A stretch of 64,000 nt of DNA from Variovorax paradoxus (lineage in GTDB: Bacteria; Pseudomonadota; Gammaproteobacteria; Burkholderiales; Burkholderiaceae_C). Positions 32,970-42,717 of this stretch are shown here, piece by piece; positions within the stretch are counted from its first letter, which is position 1; each line of letters begins with the position of its first letter. Made by a program: the position numbers and the translations under genes. The notes under the pieces were generated by a model that saw only the letters and a list, made by a program, of their open reading frames with translations, ran no database searches and had not been told where the DNA came from. The stretch is from assembly GCA_016806145.1 (NCBI GenBank), contig CP063166.1, forward strand, positions 6,324,001 to 6,388,000, in the 5' to 3' direction.

Positions 32970-33743
32970 TCAGGCCGCGAAGCCGCCGTCGATGTTGAGC
33001 CCGGCGCCGGTCACGAACGCGGCCTCGGGGCTCGCGAGGTAGGCCACCATGCCCGCGATCTCGTCGGCGTGGCCGTGGCGGTCGAGCGCCATGAAGCTGT
33101 GCATGGTCGCGGCCATGGGGCCGTTGGCCGGGTTCATGTCGGTGTCGACCGGGCCGGGCTGCACGTTGTTGACCGTGATGCCGCGCGGGCCGAGGTCGCG
33201 CGCCAGGCCCTGCACCAGGCCCGTGAGCGCCGACTTGCTCATGGCGTAGATGCTGCCGCCCGCGAAGGGCATGCGCTCGGCGTTGGTGCTGCCGATGTTG
33301 ACGATGCGCCCGCCGCTGCCCATGTGCGCCAGCGCGGCCTGGATGGCGACGAACACGGCGCGCACGTTGACGGCGATGGTGCGGTCGAAATCGGCCAGCG
33401 TGAGCTGGTCGACCGGGCCCAGGTGCAGCACGCCGGCGCTGTTGACCAGGATGTCGATGCGGCCGCCGAAGTGGCGCGCCGCCTGGTCGATGCCGGCCTT
33501 GAGCGCCTCGGCATCGGCGCTGTCGATCTTCAGCGCGAGCGCGCGGCCGCCTTCGGCCTCGAGGCTGCGCGCGAGTTCCTCGGCGACGGCCTGCGAGCTG
33601 CTGTAGCTGAAGGCCACGGCGGCGCCGTCGCGCGCCAGGCGGCGCACGATGGCCGCGCCGATGCCGCGCGAGCCGCCGGTGACGAAGGCGACCTTGCCGG
33701 CGAGGACGGGGGTCGGGGAGGAGGAGGAGGTGGTGGTGGTCAT
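32970..33743 (-). CDS. Short-chain dehydrogenase/reductase
   Basis: 257 residues. NAD(P)-binding motif VTGGSRGIGAAIVRRLARDG (about residues 22-41), catalytic serine in VNIGSTNAERMPF, and YAMSK with the active-site Tyr and Lys. The C-terminus AAFVTGAGLNIDGGFAA is typical of FabG-like enzymes. The substrate is unknown. It is divergent from the LysR regulator at 33855 and convergent with the LysR gene at 32049 (21-bp gap). The first residues MTTTTSSSS come from a triplet-rich stretch. Confidence 0.92.
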   Translation of the reverse strand: MTTTTSSSSPTPVLAGKVAFVTGGSRGIGAAIVRRLARDGAAVAFSYSSSQAVAEELARSLEAEGGRALALKIDSADAEALKAGIDQAARHFGGRIDILVNSAGVLHLGPVDQLTLADFDRTIAVNVRAVFVAIQAALAHMGSGGRIVNIGSTNAERMPFAGGSIYAMSKSALTGLVQGLARDLGPRGITVNNVQPGPVDTDMNPANGPMAATMHSFMALDRHGHADEIAGMVAYLASPEAAFVTGAGLNIDGGFAA

Positions 33744-33828
33744 GGTTTTTCCTGGGTGAGTGGGTTGGAAGGCCTCCAGTCTCTGCCTTCGATTGCCTTT
33801 GCGGTAGCCATCAATCGGTCCCATCAAA

Positions 33829-33845
33829 TTCAACCGTTGGTTGAA
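33829..33845. promoter_or_regulatory. 17-bp palindrome in the SDR/LysR divergent promoter
   Basis: TTCAACCGTTGGTTGAA is a perfect inverted repeat with 7-bp arms around GTT, ending 9 bp before the LysR start and 83 bp from the SDR start. It contains a T-N11-A core, as LysR operators do. It is the best candidate site for control of both genes by the regulator at 33855. Confidence 0.6.
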
Positions 33846-33854
33846 AATAGAACG

Positions 33855-34793
33855 ATGGAACCGCTCAACCATCTCGCGTCCTTCGTGCAGAGCGCCGAGG
33901 GCGGCAGCTTCTCGGCCGCCGCGCGCCGCCTCGGGCTCACGCCGGCCGCGGTCAGCAAGAACGTGGCGCGGCTGGAGGCGCGGCTCGGCGTGCGGCTGTT
34001 CCAGCGCAGCACGCGCCGGCTCACGCTGACCGAGGGCGGCGAGCGTTTCCTGGCGCAGATCGGCGGCGCGCTCGCGACCCTGCAGGACGCGGTGGCCGGC
34101 ATCGACAAGGACGACGGCCAGCCCTCGGGCACGCTCAAGGTCAGCATGGGCCAGGCCTTCGGCCGCACCCACGTGCTGCCGATGATGGGCGACTTCCTCG
34201 CGCGCTATCCGGCGATCGTGCCGGACTGGCATTTCGACAACCTGCAGGCCGACCTCGTCGGCGAGGGCTTCGACGCGGCGATCGGCGGCGGCTTCGAGCT
34301 GTCGGCCGGGCTGGTGGCGCGCGAACTGGCGCGCATCCACGTGGTGGCGGTGGCAGCGCCGGCCTACATGGCGCAGCGCGCGATGCCGCGCAATCCGTCG
34401 GAGCTGGCGGCGCTCGACGCGCTGGTGCGCCGCTCCTCGCCCACGGGCCGGCTGCGCAGTTGGACCTTGCGGCATGCGCGAGGCGCGGCGAAGGAAGCGG
34501 AGGTCACGGTCGAGCTGCCGCGCCCGCGCGCGATCTTCAACGACCCCGAGGCCATCGCGCAGGCCGCGCTGATGGGACTGGGCGTGGCGATGCTGCCGAT
34601 GCCCTTCGTGGAACAAGGACTGCGCGACGGCAGCCTGCTGCGGCTGCTGCCCGAATGGCACCACGACGCGGGCGCGGTCTGGCTCTACTACCCGAGCAAG
34701 AAGCTGCTGCCGCCGAAGACGCGGGCCTTCGTCGACTTCGTGCTCGAGCGCTTCCGCGAGGAGCGGTTCGCGCAGCGCATGCAGGTGGGCTGA
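33855..34793 (+). CDS. LysR-family transcriptional regulator
   Basis: 312 residues. Helix-turn-helix SFSAAARRLGLTPAAVSKNV (about residues 18-37) and the LysR effector domain (GTLKVSMGQAFGRTHVLPMM). It is divergent from the short-chain dehydrogenase, with a palindrome between the starts. LysR genes placed in this way usually activate the divergent oxidoreductase in response to its substrate; the effector is unknown. Confidence 0.92.
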   Translation: MEPLNHLASFVQSAEGGSFSAAARRLGLTPAAVSKNVARLEARLGVRLFQRSTRRLTLTEGGERFLAQIGGALATLQDAVAGIDKDDGQPSGTLKVSMGQAFGRTHVLPMMGDFLARYPAIVPDWHFDNLQADLVGEGFDAAIGGGFELSAGLVARELARIHVVAVAAPAYMAQRAMPRNPSELAALDALVRRSSPTGRLRSWTLRHARGAAKEAEVTVELPRPRAIFNDPEAIAQAALMGLGVAMLPMPFVEQGLRDGSLLRLLPEWHHDAGAVWLYYPSKKLLPPKTRAFVDFVLERFREERFAQRMQVG

Positions 34794-34835
34794 GCGCCGC
34801 GCCGGGCCGCCCCAAGCAAGCTCGCACCGCAGTGC

Positions 34836-34853
34836 GGAGCACGAAGGTGCTCC
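34836..34853. repeat. Short perfect hairpin downstream of the LysR gene
   Basis: GGAGCAC-GAAG-GTGCTCC is a 7-bp stem with a four-base loop located 42 bp after the LysR stop. It has no T-tract. A second weaker dyad, GCGCCTGTACAAAGGCGC, follows just before the next gene. It could be a transcript end or part of a dispersed repeat. Confidence 0.45.
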
Positions 34854-34916
34854 AATGAACCACGCCCGGGGTTTTCACCCGCGACGGCCGCGGCACGCGC
34901 CTGTACAAAGGCGCGC

Positions 34917-35939
34917 ATGACTTCTTCCCCTCTCCACTTCCCGTCCCGGCGCGCGCTGCTCGCCGCCTCGGTCGCCGCCGCCGCAACGCTGCTCGCCGCC
35001 CCCTCGTGGGCACAGGGCACCTGGCCCACCAAGCCGGTGCGCATCGTCGTGCCCTTCGCCGCGGGCGGCACCACCGACATCCTCGCGCGCGCGGTCGCGC
35101 CCGAACTCTCGAAGGCCTTCGGCCAGCAGTTCATCGTCGACAACCGCGCGGGCGCCGGCGGCAACGTGGGCGCGGAGATCGTCGCGCGCGCGCCGAACGA
35201 CGGCTACACGCTGCTGATGGGCACGGTGGGCACGCACGGCATCAACCGCGCGCTCTATCCGAAGCTGCCCTTCGATCCGATCAAGGACTTCGCGCCGATC
35301 ACCATGGTGGCCGCGGTGCCGAACGTGATGGAGATGAACGCCGAGAAGGCCAAGACGCTCGGCATCCACAACGTGCAGGACTTCATCAAGTACAGCAAGG
35401 CCAACCCCGGCAAGTTCAACATGGCCTCGAGCGGCAGCGGCACCTCGATCCATCTCGCGGGCGAGCTGTTCAAGAGCATGACGGGCACTTTCATGGCCCA
35501 CATCCCCTACAAGGGCTCGGGCCCGGCCCTGCTCGACATGGTGGCCGGCAACGCCGACGTGATGTTCGACAACCTGCCCTCGTCGATGGCGCAGATCAAG
35601 GCCGGCAAGCTCACGGCACTGGCCGTGACCAGCGCGCAGCGTTCGCCCGCGCTGCCCGACGTGCCGACGGTGGAAGAGGCCGGCGGCCCGACGCTCAAGG
35701 GCTTCGAGGCCAGCTCGTGGTTCGGTCTGCTGGCGCCGGCGGGCACCTCGCCCGAGATCGTCAACCGCATCCAGCAGGAAGTCGCCAAGTCGCTCGGCAC
35801 GGCGGCGATCAAGGAGAAGATGCTGGCGCAGGGCGCGATCCCGAGCGGCAACACGCCGGCCGACTTCACGAAGCTCATCGCGAGCGAGCACGTGAAGTGG
35901 GCGAAGGTGGTGAAGGAGTCGGGCGCGAAGGTGGACTGA
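34917..35939 (+). CDS. Bug-family periplasmic solute receptor
   Basis: 340 residues. The N-terminus has [20 protein letters not shown] and ends in SWAQG, a signal peptide with a twin-arginine-like pair. Bug hallmarks: [20 protein letters not shown] and [18 protein letters not shown]. It should bind an organic acid in the periplasm. No transporter membrane genes or catabolic genes sit next to it, and it ends just before a strong stem-loop, so it is probably transcribed alone. Confidence 0.92.
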   Translation: MTSSPLHFPSRRALLAASVAAAATLLAAPSWAQGTWPTKPVRIVVPFAAGGTTDILARAVAPELSKAFGQQFIVDNRAGAGGNVGAEIVARAPNDGYTLLMGTVGTHGINRALYPKLPFDPIKDFAPITMVAAVPNVMEMNAEKAKTLGIHNVQDFIKYSKANPGKFNMASSGSGTSIHLAGELFKSMTGTFMAHIPYKGSGPALLDMVAGNADVMFDNLPSSMAQIKAGKLTALAVTSAQRSPALPDVPTVEEAGGPTLKGFEASSWFGLLAPAGTSPEIVNRIQQEVAKSLGTAAIKEKMLAQGAIPSGNTPADFTKLIASEHVKWAKVVKESGAKVD

Positions 35940-35941
35940 GG

Positions 35942-36032
35942 GAGTCCGGCCCGAGTGAAGATTCAGCGCCCGTCCGTCGCGGACTGGCGCCGGACACCGG
36001 CCGCCGCGCGGCCGGTTGTCCGACCCGGACTC
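35942..36032. terminator. Nested stem-loop between convergent genes, probable bidirectional transcript end
   Basis: Outer arms GAGTCCGG (35942-35949) and CCGGACTC (36025-36032) are exact complements. Inside, CGGACACCGGCC (35991-36002) pairs with GGCCGGTTGTCCG (36010-36022) with one bulged base. The element fills the gap between the Bug gene and the convergent DUF1840 gene. No T-run is present, so termination may depend on Rho or on structure; a processing site is also possible. Confidence 0.5.
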
Positions 36033-36354
36033 AGGTGGTCCAGGTCACGTCCTTGTTTTCGGCCAGCGATTCCTTGAGCATGTGCAGCAGCGGCGTAGCG
36101 CGCTGGTGCAGCGCCACATGCTGTTTTTCGGCGTCGTGGTTGTGGTCCTCGACGGCGAATTCGTCATGGTTGTGGGTGTTGGCTTTTTCGCGTGCGAGCG
36201 CGGCCTCGATGGCCGAGATCGCCCCGGGAATCTGCTCGACCGTGATGATTCCTTGCGCGGAAGGCGACTTGCCGACGATGTCGAACAACTGGCGCGCGTG
36301 CGTCTCGAGCATCACGAAATCCGACGAGGCCCTGGACTGGAAACGATAGAGCAT
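36031..36354 (-). CDS. DUF1840-type small protein
   Basis: 107 residues from ATG 36354. The N-terminus has LYRFQSRASSDFVMLETHA, and GIITVEQIPGAISAIEAAL in the middle matches the DUF1840 family found mainly in Burkholderiales. It is soluble with no signal peptide; the role of the family is unknown. Histidine-rich segments (NTHNHDEFAVEDHNHD) could bind metal, which is a guess. It lies 13 bp downstream of the cyclopropane fatty acid synthase gene in the same direction and is probably co-transcribed. Confidence 0.85.
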   Translation of the reverse strand: MLYRFQSRASSDFVMLETHARQLFDIVGKSPSAQGIITVEQIPGAISAIEAALAREKANTHNHDEFAVEDHNHDAEKQHVALHQRATPLLHMLKESLAENKDVTWTT

Positions 36355-36367
36355 GGGGGTGTCCCTT

Positions 36368-37648
36368 TCACTTGTAGAGATGATCACGCGTGAAAGGGTA
36401 CACCGATTGCGCACCGCGCAAGTTGCCGTGATCGACCTTGCCGTCGGGCTTGGTCGAGACCATCTGGTACAGGCCGATCCAGCCCTGCTCGAAGCTCATG
36501 GCCGAGCCCGCGAGGTAGAGCCGGTAGGCGCGCAGGATGCGCTCGGCGTTGGCGTGCTGGCGCTCGCTGCCGCCGTTGCGCAGCACGGCGCGCGCGGTCT
36601 CGAGCTGCGCCTCGAGCGCGTCGGACCAGGCCCACAAGGTGCGGGCATAGTGCGGCCGCAGGCTCTCGACGTCGACGATCTCCAGGCCGGCCGCCGCGGT
36701 CTCGCGCAGCACGTGCGTGACGTGCAGCAGCTCGCCGCCCGGGAAGATGTACTTCTCAATGAAGTCGCCCATGCCGTTGCCGAGCTGGCGGTAGTTGAGC
36801 TGGCCCGAGGTGATGCCGTGGTTCATCAGCAGGCCGCCGGGCGCCAGCAATGAATGGATCTTGGCGAAGTAGGTCGGCATGTTGGCCGCGCCCACGTGCT
36901 CGAACATGCCCACCGAGGAGATCTTGTCGAACGGCCGCTCCACCGACAGCTCGCGGTAGTCGCGCAGCTCGACGCGCACGCGGCCCGTGAGGCCCTTCTC
37001 CTCGATCAGCCGCTGCACGTGCGCATGCTGGTTGCGCGACAGCGTGATGCCGGTGGCGTCGACGCCGTAGTGCTCGGCGGCCCACAGCAGCAGGCCGCCC
37101 CAGCCCGAGCCGACGTCGAGGTAGCGCTCGCCGGGCTTGAGCATCAGCTTGCGGCAGATGTGGTCGAGCTTGGCTTCCTGCGCCTGCGCCAGCGTGAGGT
37201 CGGGCGTCGCGTAGTAGGCGCACGAGTAGACGCGGCGCGGGTCGAGCCACAGTGCGTAGAAGTCGTCGGAGACGTCGTAGTGGAACTCGATCTGGGCGGC
37301 GTCCTTGCGCAGCGAGTGCGAGCCGCGGGACTTGGCCAGGTGCTGCAGGCGGCTCCACCATCCGGTGTCGGTCTCGGCCGGGTTGCCGGGCAGCAGGCCG
37401 ACGGCGGCATCGATCAGGTCGCGCATGGCGCCCTCGATCTGCACCTTGCCCTCCACGTAGGCCTCGCCGATCGCGCCCACCTGTCGGGCCGCGAGCTTGG
37501 CCAGTGCCGACCACTCCGAAAAAGCCAGCGTGACACGCGAACCGGCTGCGGCAACCCGTCGCCCATCGGGCAGTTCCAGTGCCACGGGCACGGGTAGCGA
37601 AGCCAGCTGCGACTCGATCTTGGGTATCAAGCTTTGCATGGGCCGCAT
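36368..37648 (-). CDS. cfa: Cyclopropane-fatty-acyl-phospholipid synthase
   Basis: 426 residues from ATG 37648; ATGs at 37639 and 37675 are also possible and no strong ribosome site decides. It adds a methylene from S-adenosylmethionine to unsaturated acyl chains of membrane lipids. The SAM site is YLDVGSGWGGLLLWAAEHYG, followed by GITLSRNQHAHVQ. FHYDVSDDFYALWLDPRRVY and SVGMFEHVG are family hallmarks. The protein probably acts at the inner face of the inner membrane. It is divergent from the aromatic operon at 37800. Confidence 0.93.
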   Translation of the reverse strand: MRPMQSLIPKIESQLASLPVPVALELPDGRRVAAAGSRVTLAFSEWSALAKLAARQVGAIGEAYVEGKVQIEGAMRDLIDAAVGLLPGNPAETDTGWWSRLQHLAKSRGSHSLRKDAAQIEFHYDVSDDFYALWLDPRRVYSCAYYATPDLTLAQAQEAKLDHICRKLMLKPGERYLDVGSGWGGLLLWAAEHYGVDATGITLSRNQHAHVQRLIEEKGLTGRVRVELRDYRELSVERPFDKISSVGMFEHVGAANMPTYFAKIHSLLAPGGLLMNHGITSGQLNYRQLGNGMGDFIEKYIFPGGELLHVTHVLRETAAAGLEIVDVESLRPHYARTLWAWSDALEAQLETARAVLRNGGSERQHANAERILRAYRLYLAGSAMSFEQGWIGLYQMVSTKPDGKVDHGNLRGAQSVYPFTRDHLYK

Positions 37649-37763
37649 GGTATTGATTTTTCGATCTTCTTGCATGCCGTTGCATCGAGCGGCCCGGATC
37701 GCGTCGCGGGGACGGCGGCCGGCGCCGGCAGCGGTCGGCCCGATGTGCTGCGGGTAAATCCGT

Positions 37764-37791
37764 TTGACACCAGATTGTTTATGTCTAAACT
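37764..37791 (+). promoter_or_regulatory. Promoter and overlapping operator of the aminobenzoyl-CoA operon
   Basis: A perfect -35 box TTGACA (37764-37769) and a -10 box TAAACT (37786-37791) have a 16-bp spacer. A dyad GTTTA-TGTC-TAAAC (37777-37790) overlaps the -10, in the right place for repression by the MarR protein encoded in the operon. Transcription should start near 37798, only a few bases before the ATG at 37800, so that start would be nearly leaderless. Confidence 0.75.
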
Positions 37792-37799
37792 ATTCAACC

Positions 37800-40175
37800 A
37801 TGAACAGCATCGCCCACGCCCCGTCCATGGACCTCCAACGCATCCTGTGCATCGGCGGCGGGCCCGCCGGCCTGTATTTCGCGCTGCTGATGAAGGCGCG
37901 CAACCCGGCCCTCAAGATCACGGTGGTGGAGCGCAACCGGCCCTTCGACACCTTCGGCTGGGGCGTGGTGCTCAGCGACCAGACGCTCGCCAACCTGCGC
38001 GCGGCCGACCCCGAATCGGCCGCGCTGATCGGCGACGACTTCCACCACTGGGACGACATCCAGGTCTTCTTCAAGGGCCGCCAGGTGCGCTCGGGCGGCC
38101 ATGGCTTCTGCGGCATCGGCCGCAAGCGGCTGCTCAACATCCTGCAGGAGCGCTGCCTCGCGCTCGGCGTGGAGCTGGTGTTCGAGACCGACGTGACCGA
38201 CGACCAGGCGCTGGCCGCGAAGTACGAGGCCGACCTGGTGATCGCGAGCGACGGCCTCAACAGCCGCATCCGCCAGCGCTATGCCGACGTGTTCCAGCCC
38301 GACATCGACCTGCGCCAGTGCCGCTTCGTCTGGCTCGGCACGCACCAGACCTTCGACGCCTTCACCTTCGCCTTCGAACAGACCGAGCACGGCTGGTTCC
38401 AGGCCCACGCCTACCAGTTCGACAAGGACACCTCGACCTTCATCGTCGAGACGCCCGAAGCCGTGTGGCAGGCCCATGGCCTCGACAAGATGGAGCAGCC
38501 CGAGGCGATCGCCTTCTGCGAGAAGCTGTTCGCCAAGTACCTCGACGGCCACACGCTGATCAGCAACGCCACGCACCTGCGCGGCTCGGCCAACTGGATC
38601 CGCTTCCCGCGCGTGGTGTGCGAGCACTGGACGCACCGCGTCGACGTCGGCGGCCGCTCGGTGCCCGTGGTGCTGATGGGCGACGCCGCGCACACGGCGC
38701 ACTTCTCGATCGGCTCGGGCACCAAGCTCGCGCTCGAGGACGCGATCGACCTGGCCAACGAATTCGCCGCCGGTGGCAGCACCGACCAGGTGCTCGAGCA
38801 GTACGAGGCGCGCCGCAGCGTCGAGGTGCTCAAGATCCAGAACGCCGCGCGCAACTCCACCGAATGGTTCGAGAACGTGCCGCGCTACACCGGCATGGAG
38901 ATCGAGCAGTTCGCCTATTCGCTGCTCACGCGCTCGCAGCGCATCAGCCACGAGAACCTGCGGCTGCGCGACACCAAGTGGCTCGGCGGCTACGAGCAGT
39001 GGCTGGCCGGCGGCAAGGCCGTCGCGCCGATGCTGATGCCGCTCAAGGTGCGCGGCCTCGAGCTCAAGAACCGCATCCTGGTGTCGCCGATGGCGACCTA
39101 CAGCGCGGTCGACGGCGTGCCGCAGGACTTCCTGCTGGTGCACCTGGGCGCGCGCGCGCTCGGCGGCGCGGCGATGGTGTTCGTCGAGATGACCAGCCCC
39201 ACGCCCGAAGGCCGCATCACGCCCGGCTGCACCGGCCTCTACAACGACGAGCAGCAGGCCGCGTTCAAGCGCATCGTCGACTTCGTGCACGCGCAGTCGA
39301 GCGCGAAGATCGCGATGCAGCTCGGCCACAGCGGTCCCAAGGGCTCGACGCAGGTGGGCTGGGAAGGCACCGACGAGCCGCTGCCCAGCGGCAACTGGCC
39401 GCTGCTGGCCGCCAGCGCGCTGCCCTACGGCGAGCAGAACCAGCTGCCCGCCGCGATCACGCGCGCCGAGATGGACACGCTGCGCGATCAGTTCGTGGCA
39501 TCGACGCGCCGCACGGCCGAGGCCGGCTTCGACTGGCTCGAGCTGCACTGCGCGCACGGCTACCTGCTGTCGGCCTTCATCAGCCCGCTGACCAACCTGC
39601 GCGAGGACGAGTACGGCGGCAGCCTCGAGAACCGCTGCCGCTATCCACTCGAGGTGTTCCGCGCGATGCGCGCCGCCTGGCCGGCCGACAGGCCGATGAG
39701 CGTGCGCATCTCGGCCCACGACTGGGCACCGGGCGGCAACACCGATGCCGACGCGGTGGCGATCGCGCGCTTCTTCAAGGACGCGGGCGCCGACTTCATC
39801 GACGTGTCCTCGGGCCAGACCACGCGCGCCGCCAAGCCGGTCTACGGCCGCATGTACCAGACGCCGTTCGCCGACCGCATCCGCAACGAGGTCGGCATCT
39901 CGACCATCGCGGTGGGCGCGATCACCGAGGCCGACCAGGCCAACAGCATCATCGCGGCCGGTCGCGCCGACCTCTGCGCGATCGCGCGGCCGCACCTGGC
40001 CGACCCGGCCTGGACGCTGCACGAGGCCGCCAAGCTGCAGAGCCGCGCCGTCGAATGGCCGAAGCAGTACCTGAGCGGGCGCGACCAGATGTACCGCGAG
40101 ATCGCCAAGCAGCAGCAGATGGCGGCAGCAGCCACCGCGGCGATGGCCGCGGCGCAGAGCGAAGAAACGCACTGA
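37800..40175 (+). CDS. Fused aryl-CoA monooxygenase/reductase (2-aminobenzoyl-CoA or salicylyl-CoA type)
   Basis: 791 residues from ATG 37800; ATG 37827 would shorten it by nine residues. The N-terminal about 400 residues are a flavin monooxygenase ([38 protein letters not shown]). The rest is an Old Yellow Enzyme-type oxidoreductase ([44 protein letters not shown] split over one region). Such a fusion carries out hydroxylation and ring reduction of 2-aminobenzoyl-CoA in Azoarcus evansii; a close relative handles salicylyl-CoA. The following ligase and deaminase genes favour aminobenzoyl-CoA. The gene follows a strong promoter. Confidence 0.86.
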   Translation: MNSIAHAPSMDLQRILCIGGGPAGLYFALLMKARNPALKITVVERNRPFDTFGWGVVLSDQTLANLRAADPESAALIGDDFHHWDDIQVFFKGRQVRSGGHGFCGIGRKRLLNILQERCLALGVELVFETDVTDDQALAAKYEADLVIASDGLNSRIRQRYADVFQPDIDLRQCRFVWLGTHQTFDAFTFAFEQTEHGWFQAHAYQFDKDTSTFIVETPEAVWQAHGLDKMEQPEAIAFCEKLFAKYLDGHTLISNATHLRGSANWIRFPRVVCEHWTHRVDVGGRSVPVVLMGDAAHTAHFSIGSGTKLALEDAIDLANEFAAGGSTDQVLEQYEARRSVEVLKIQNAARNSTEWFENVPRYTGMEIEQFAYSLLTRSQRISHENLRLRDTKWLGGYEQWLAGGKAVAPMLMPLKVRGLELKNRILVSPMATYSAVDGVPQDFLLVHLGARALGGAAMVFVEMTSPTPEGRITPGCTGLYNDEQQAAFKRIVDFVHAQSSAKIAMQLGHSGPKGSTQVGWEGTDEPLPSGNWPLLAASALPYGEQNQLPAAITRAEMDTLRDQFVASTRRTAEAGFDWLELHCAHGYLLSAFISPLTNLREDEYGGSLENRCRYPLEVFRAMRAAWPADRPMSVRISAHDWAPGGNTDADAVAIARFFKDAGADFIDVSSGQTTRAAKPVYGRMYQTPFADRIRNEVGISTIAVGAITEADQANSIIAAGRADLCAIARPHLADPAWTLHEAAKLQSRAVEWPKQYLSGRDQMYREIAKQQQMAAAATAAMAAAQSEETH

Positions 40176-40191
40176 TCGCCGGCGGCACCCC

Positions 40192-40671
40192 ATGGACCTC
40201 GAAGCCCGCGCCCACGCCGAGCATCCCGAAGCGCTGCGGCTGTGGCTGCGCCTGCTGACCTGCACGCAGCTGATCGAGAAGGAAGTGCGCAACGGGCTGC
40301 GCGCGCAGTTCACCACCACGCTGCCGCGCTTCGACCTGATGTCGCAGCTCGAGCGCTCGCCCGAGGGGCTGAAGATGAACGAGCTGTCGCGCCGGATGAT
40401 GGTGACCGGCGGCAACGTCACCGGCATCACCGACCAGCTCGTGACCGAGGGCCTGGTCGAGCGCGTCGACGTCGAGGGCGATCGCCGCGCCTGGCGCGTG
40501 CGGCTCACGCCGCGCGGCCGCAAGCTGTTCCACGAGATGGCGCAGCAGCACGAGGACTGGATCGTCGGGGCCTTCGCGGGCCTCACGGGCAAGGAGATCG
40601 CGCAGCTGCACAAGCTGCTCGGCAAGGTCAAGCAACACTCACAGAGCCAGACACTGGCGGAGGCCGAATGA
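40192..40671 (+). CDS. MarR-family regulator of the aryl-CoA operon
   Basis: 159 residues. Winged helix-turn-helix with [20 protein letters not shown] and wing [16 protein letters not shown]. It is the second gene of the operon, 16 bp after the monooxygenase and overlapping the hydratase gene by 4 bp. Related regulators bind aryl-CoA thioesters. It likely represses the promoter at 37764 through the GTTTA-N4-TAAAC dyad until an aryl-CoA accumulates; this is inferred. Confidence 0.88.
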   Translation: MDLEARAHAEHPEALRLWLRLLTCTQLIEKEVRNGLRAQFTTTLPRFDLMSQLERSPEGLKMNELSRRMMVTGGNVTGITDQLVTEGLVERVDVEGDRRAWRVRLTPRGRKLFHEMAQQHEDWIVGAFAGLTGKEIAQLHKLLGKVKQHSQSQTLAEAE

Positions 40672-41522
40672 AGCACTACATCGGCGCGGGCAATCCCATG
40701 CACGCGCAATTCGAAGCGAAGGCGGCCTATGCCGCGAAGCACTTCGCCTGGCACTACGACAACGGCGTGGGCACCATCACGCTGAACCGCCCCGAGCGCA
40801 AGAACCCGCTGACCTTCGACTCGTACGCCGAGCTGCGCGACCTGTTCCGCGCGCTCAACTACGCGAGCGACGTGAAGGTGATCGTGGTCACGGGCGCGGG
40901 CGGCAACTTCTGCTCGGGCGGCGACGTGCACGAGATCATCGGCCCGCTGACCGGCATGCGCATGCCCGAGCTGCTCGAGTTCACGCGCATGACCGGCGAC
41001 CTGGTGAAGGCGATCCGCGCCTGCCCGCAGCCGATCGTCGGCGCCATCGACGGCGTGTGCGCCGGCGCCGGCGCGATGATCGCGCTGGCCTGCGACCTGC
41101 GCTACGGCTCGCCCGCCACGCGCACCGCCTTCCTGTTCACGCGCGTCGGCCTGGCCGGCGCGGACATGGGCGCCTGCGCGCTGCTGCCGCGCGTGATCGG
41201 CCAGGGCCGTGCTTCCGAGCTGCTGTTCACGGGCCGCGCGATGACCGCGCAGGAAGGCCATGCCTGGGGCTTCTTCAACGCGCTGCACGAGAGCGACGCG
41301 CTGCTCGAGGCCGCGACCAAGATGGCACGCGAGCTGGCCGAGGGCCCGAGCTTCGCGCACGGCATGACCAAGACCATGCTGGCGCAGGAATGGTCGATGA
41401 CCATCGACCAGGCGATCGAGGCCGAGGCGCAGGCGCAGGCGATCTGCATGCAGACCGAGGACTTCCGCCGCGCCTACGAGGCCTTCGCGGCCAAGCGCAA
41501 GCCGGTGTTCGGCGGGGACTGA
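40668..41522 (+). CDS. Enoyl-CoA hydratase/isomerase-family protein
   Basis: 284 residues, ATG overlapping the MarR stop. Crotonase-fold marks: [20 protein letters not shown], oxyanion-hole stretches [12 protein letters not shown] and [17 protein letters not shown]. Compared with typical hydratases there is an N-terminal extension of about 25 residues. In this operon it should act on the cyclic enoyl-CoA formed after ring reduction, by hydration or by ring opening. The exact step is unknown. Confidence 0.87.
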   Translation: MKHYIGAGNPMHAQFEAKAAYAAKHFAWHYDNGVGTITLNRPERKNPLTFDSYAELRDLFRALNYASDVKVIVVTGAGGNFCSGGDVHEIIGPLTGMRMPELLEFTRMTGDLVKAIRACPQPIVGAIDGVCAGAGAMIALACDLRYGSPATRTAFLFTRVGLAGADMGACALLPRVIGQGRASELLFTGRAMTAQEGHAWGFFNALHESDALLEAATKMARELAEGPSFAHGMTKTMLAQEWSMTIDQAIEAEAQAQAICMQTEDFRRAYEAFAAKRKPVFGGD

Positions 41523-41526
41523 GGCC

Positions 41527-42717
41527 ATGGCGAAGATCCCGGCTCCTCCTTCCACCGCGCACCTGGCGCTGCCTTTCTTCGACGAGGCGCACCGCACGCT
41601 CGCGAGCGACCTGCTGCCCTGGTGCGCCGCGCAGGAGGTCGACGAACGCGACGACCGCGCGGCCTGCCGCGAATGGGTGCGCCGCCTCGGCGACGGCGGC
41701 TGGCTGCGCTACGCGGTGCCCGGCAGCGCCGGCGGCGCGCTCGAGCGCCTCGATTCGCGCGCGCTGGTGCTGCTGCGCGAAACCCTCGGCTACCACTCGC
41801 CGCTGGCCGATTTCGCCTTCGCGATGCAGGGCCTGGGCAGCGGCGCGATCACGCTCGCGGGCACGCCCGAGCAGCAGTCGCGCTACCTCGGCGCGGTCGG
41901 CAAGGGCGAGAAGATCGCGGCCTTCGCGCTGAGCGAGCCCGAGGCAGGCTCGGACGTGGCCGCCATGGCCATGCGCGCCGAGCCCACGGCCGACGGCTGG
42001 CGCCTCGATGGCAGCAAGACCTGGATCAGCAACGGCGGCATCGCCGACTTCTACTGCGTGTTCGCCAAGACCGATCCCGCGGGCGGCACGCGCGGCATCA
42101 CGGTGTTCATCGTCGATGCGAGCACGCCCGGCCTCGACACCTCCGAGCACATCGACGTGATGGCGCCGCATCCGCTGGCCACCCTGCGCTTCGACGACTG
42201 CGTGGTGCCGCGGGACGCGCAGCTCGGCGAACTCAACGGCGGCTTCAAGCTCGCGATGCGCACGCTCGACATCTTCCGCGCCTCGGTGGCCGGTGCCGCG
42301 CTCGGCATGGGCCGGCGCGCGCTGGCCGAGGCGATCTCGCATGCGAAGAACCGCCGCATGTTCGGCCAGACGCTGGCCGACTTCCAGCTCACGCAGGCCA
42401 AGCTCGGCGAGATGGCGGCGCTGATCGACGGCGCGGCGCTGCTGACCTACCGCGCGGCCTGGATGCGCGACGAGGCCGAGCAGCGCGGCGGCGCGCCGGT
42501 GGGCGACGTGTCGGCCGCGGCCGCGATGGCCAAGATGGCCGCGACCGAGAACGCCAGCCGCGTGATCGACATGGCGCTGCAGATGCATGGCGGCCTCGGC
42601 GTCAAGGTCGGCACCAAGATCGAGGCCCTCTACCGCGACATCCGTTCGCTGCGCATCTACGAGGGCGCGACGGAAGTGCAGCAACTGATCATCGGCAAAT
42701 CCGTACTGCGGGGATGA
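41527..42717 (+). CDS. Acyl-CoA dehydrogenase-family flavoprotein
   Basis: 396 residues. FAD- and substrate-contacting parts appear as FALSEPEAGSDVAAMAMRA and DGSKTWISNGGIADFYCVFA; IYEGATEVQQLIIGK near the end has the likely catalytic glutamate (about residue 379). It starts 4 bp after the hydratase gene and ends overlapping the ligase gene by 4 bp. It should oxidise a ring or open-chain acyl-CoA in the beta-oxidation part of the pathway. Confidence 0.9.
   Translation: MAKIPAPPSTAHLALPFFDEAHRTLASDLLPWCAAQEVDERDDRAACREWVRRLGDGGWLRYAVPGSAGGALERLDSRALVLLRETLGYHSPLADFAFAMQGLGSGAITLAGTPEQQSRYLGAVGKGEKIAAFALSEPEAGSDVAAMAMRAEPTADGWRLDGSKTWISNGGIADFYCVFAKTDPAGGTRGITVFIVDASTPGLDTSEHIDVMAPHPLATLRFDDCVVPRDAQLGELNGGFKLAMRTLDIFRASVAGAALGMGRRALAEAISHAKNRRMFGQTLADFQLTQAKLGEMAALIDGAALLTYRAAWMRDEAEQRGGAPVGDVSAAAAMAKMAATENASRVIDMALQMHGGLGVKVGTKIEALYRDIRSLRIYEGATEVQQLIIGKSVLRG

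Noticed and set aside
37794..41597. A 1267-codon open frame on the minus strand across the aryl-CoA operon
   Set aside because: Shadow of the fused oxygenase, MarR and hydratase genes; low-complexity composition and no domain.
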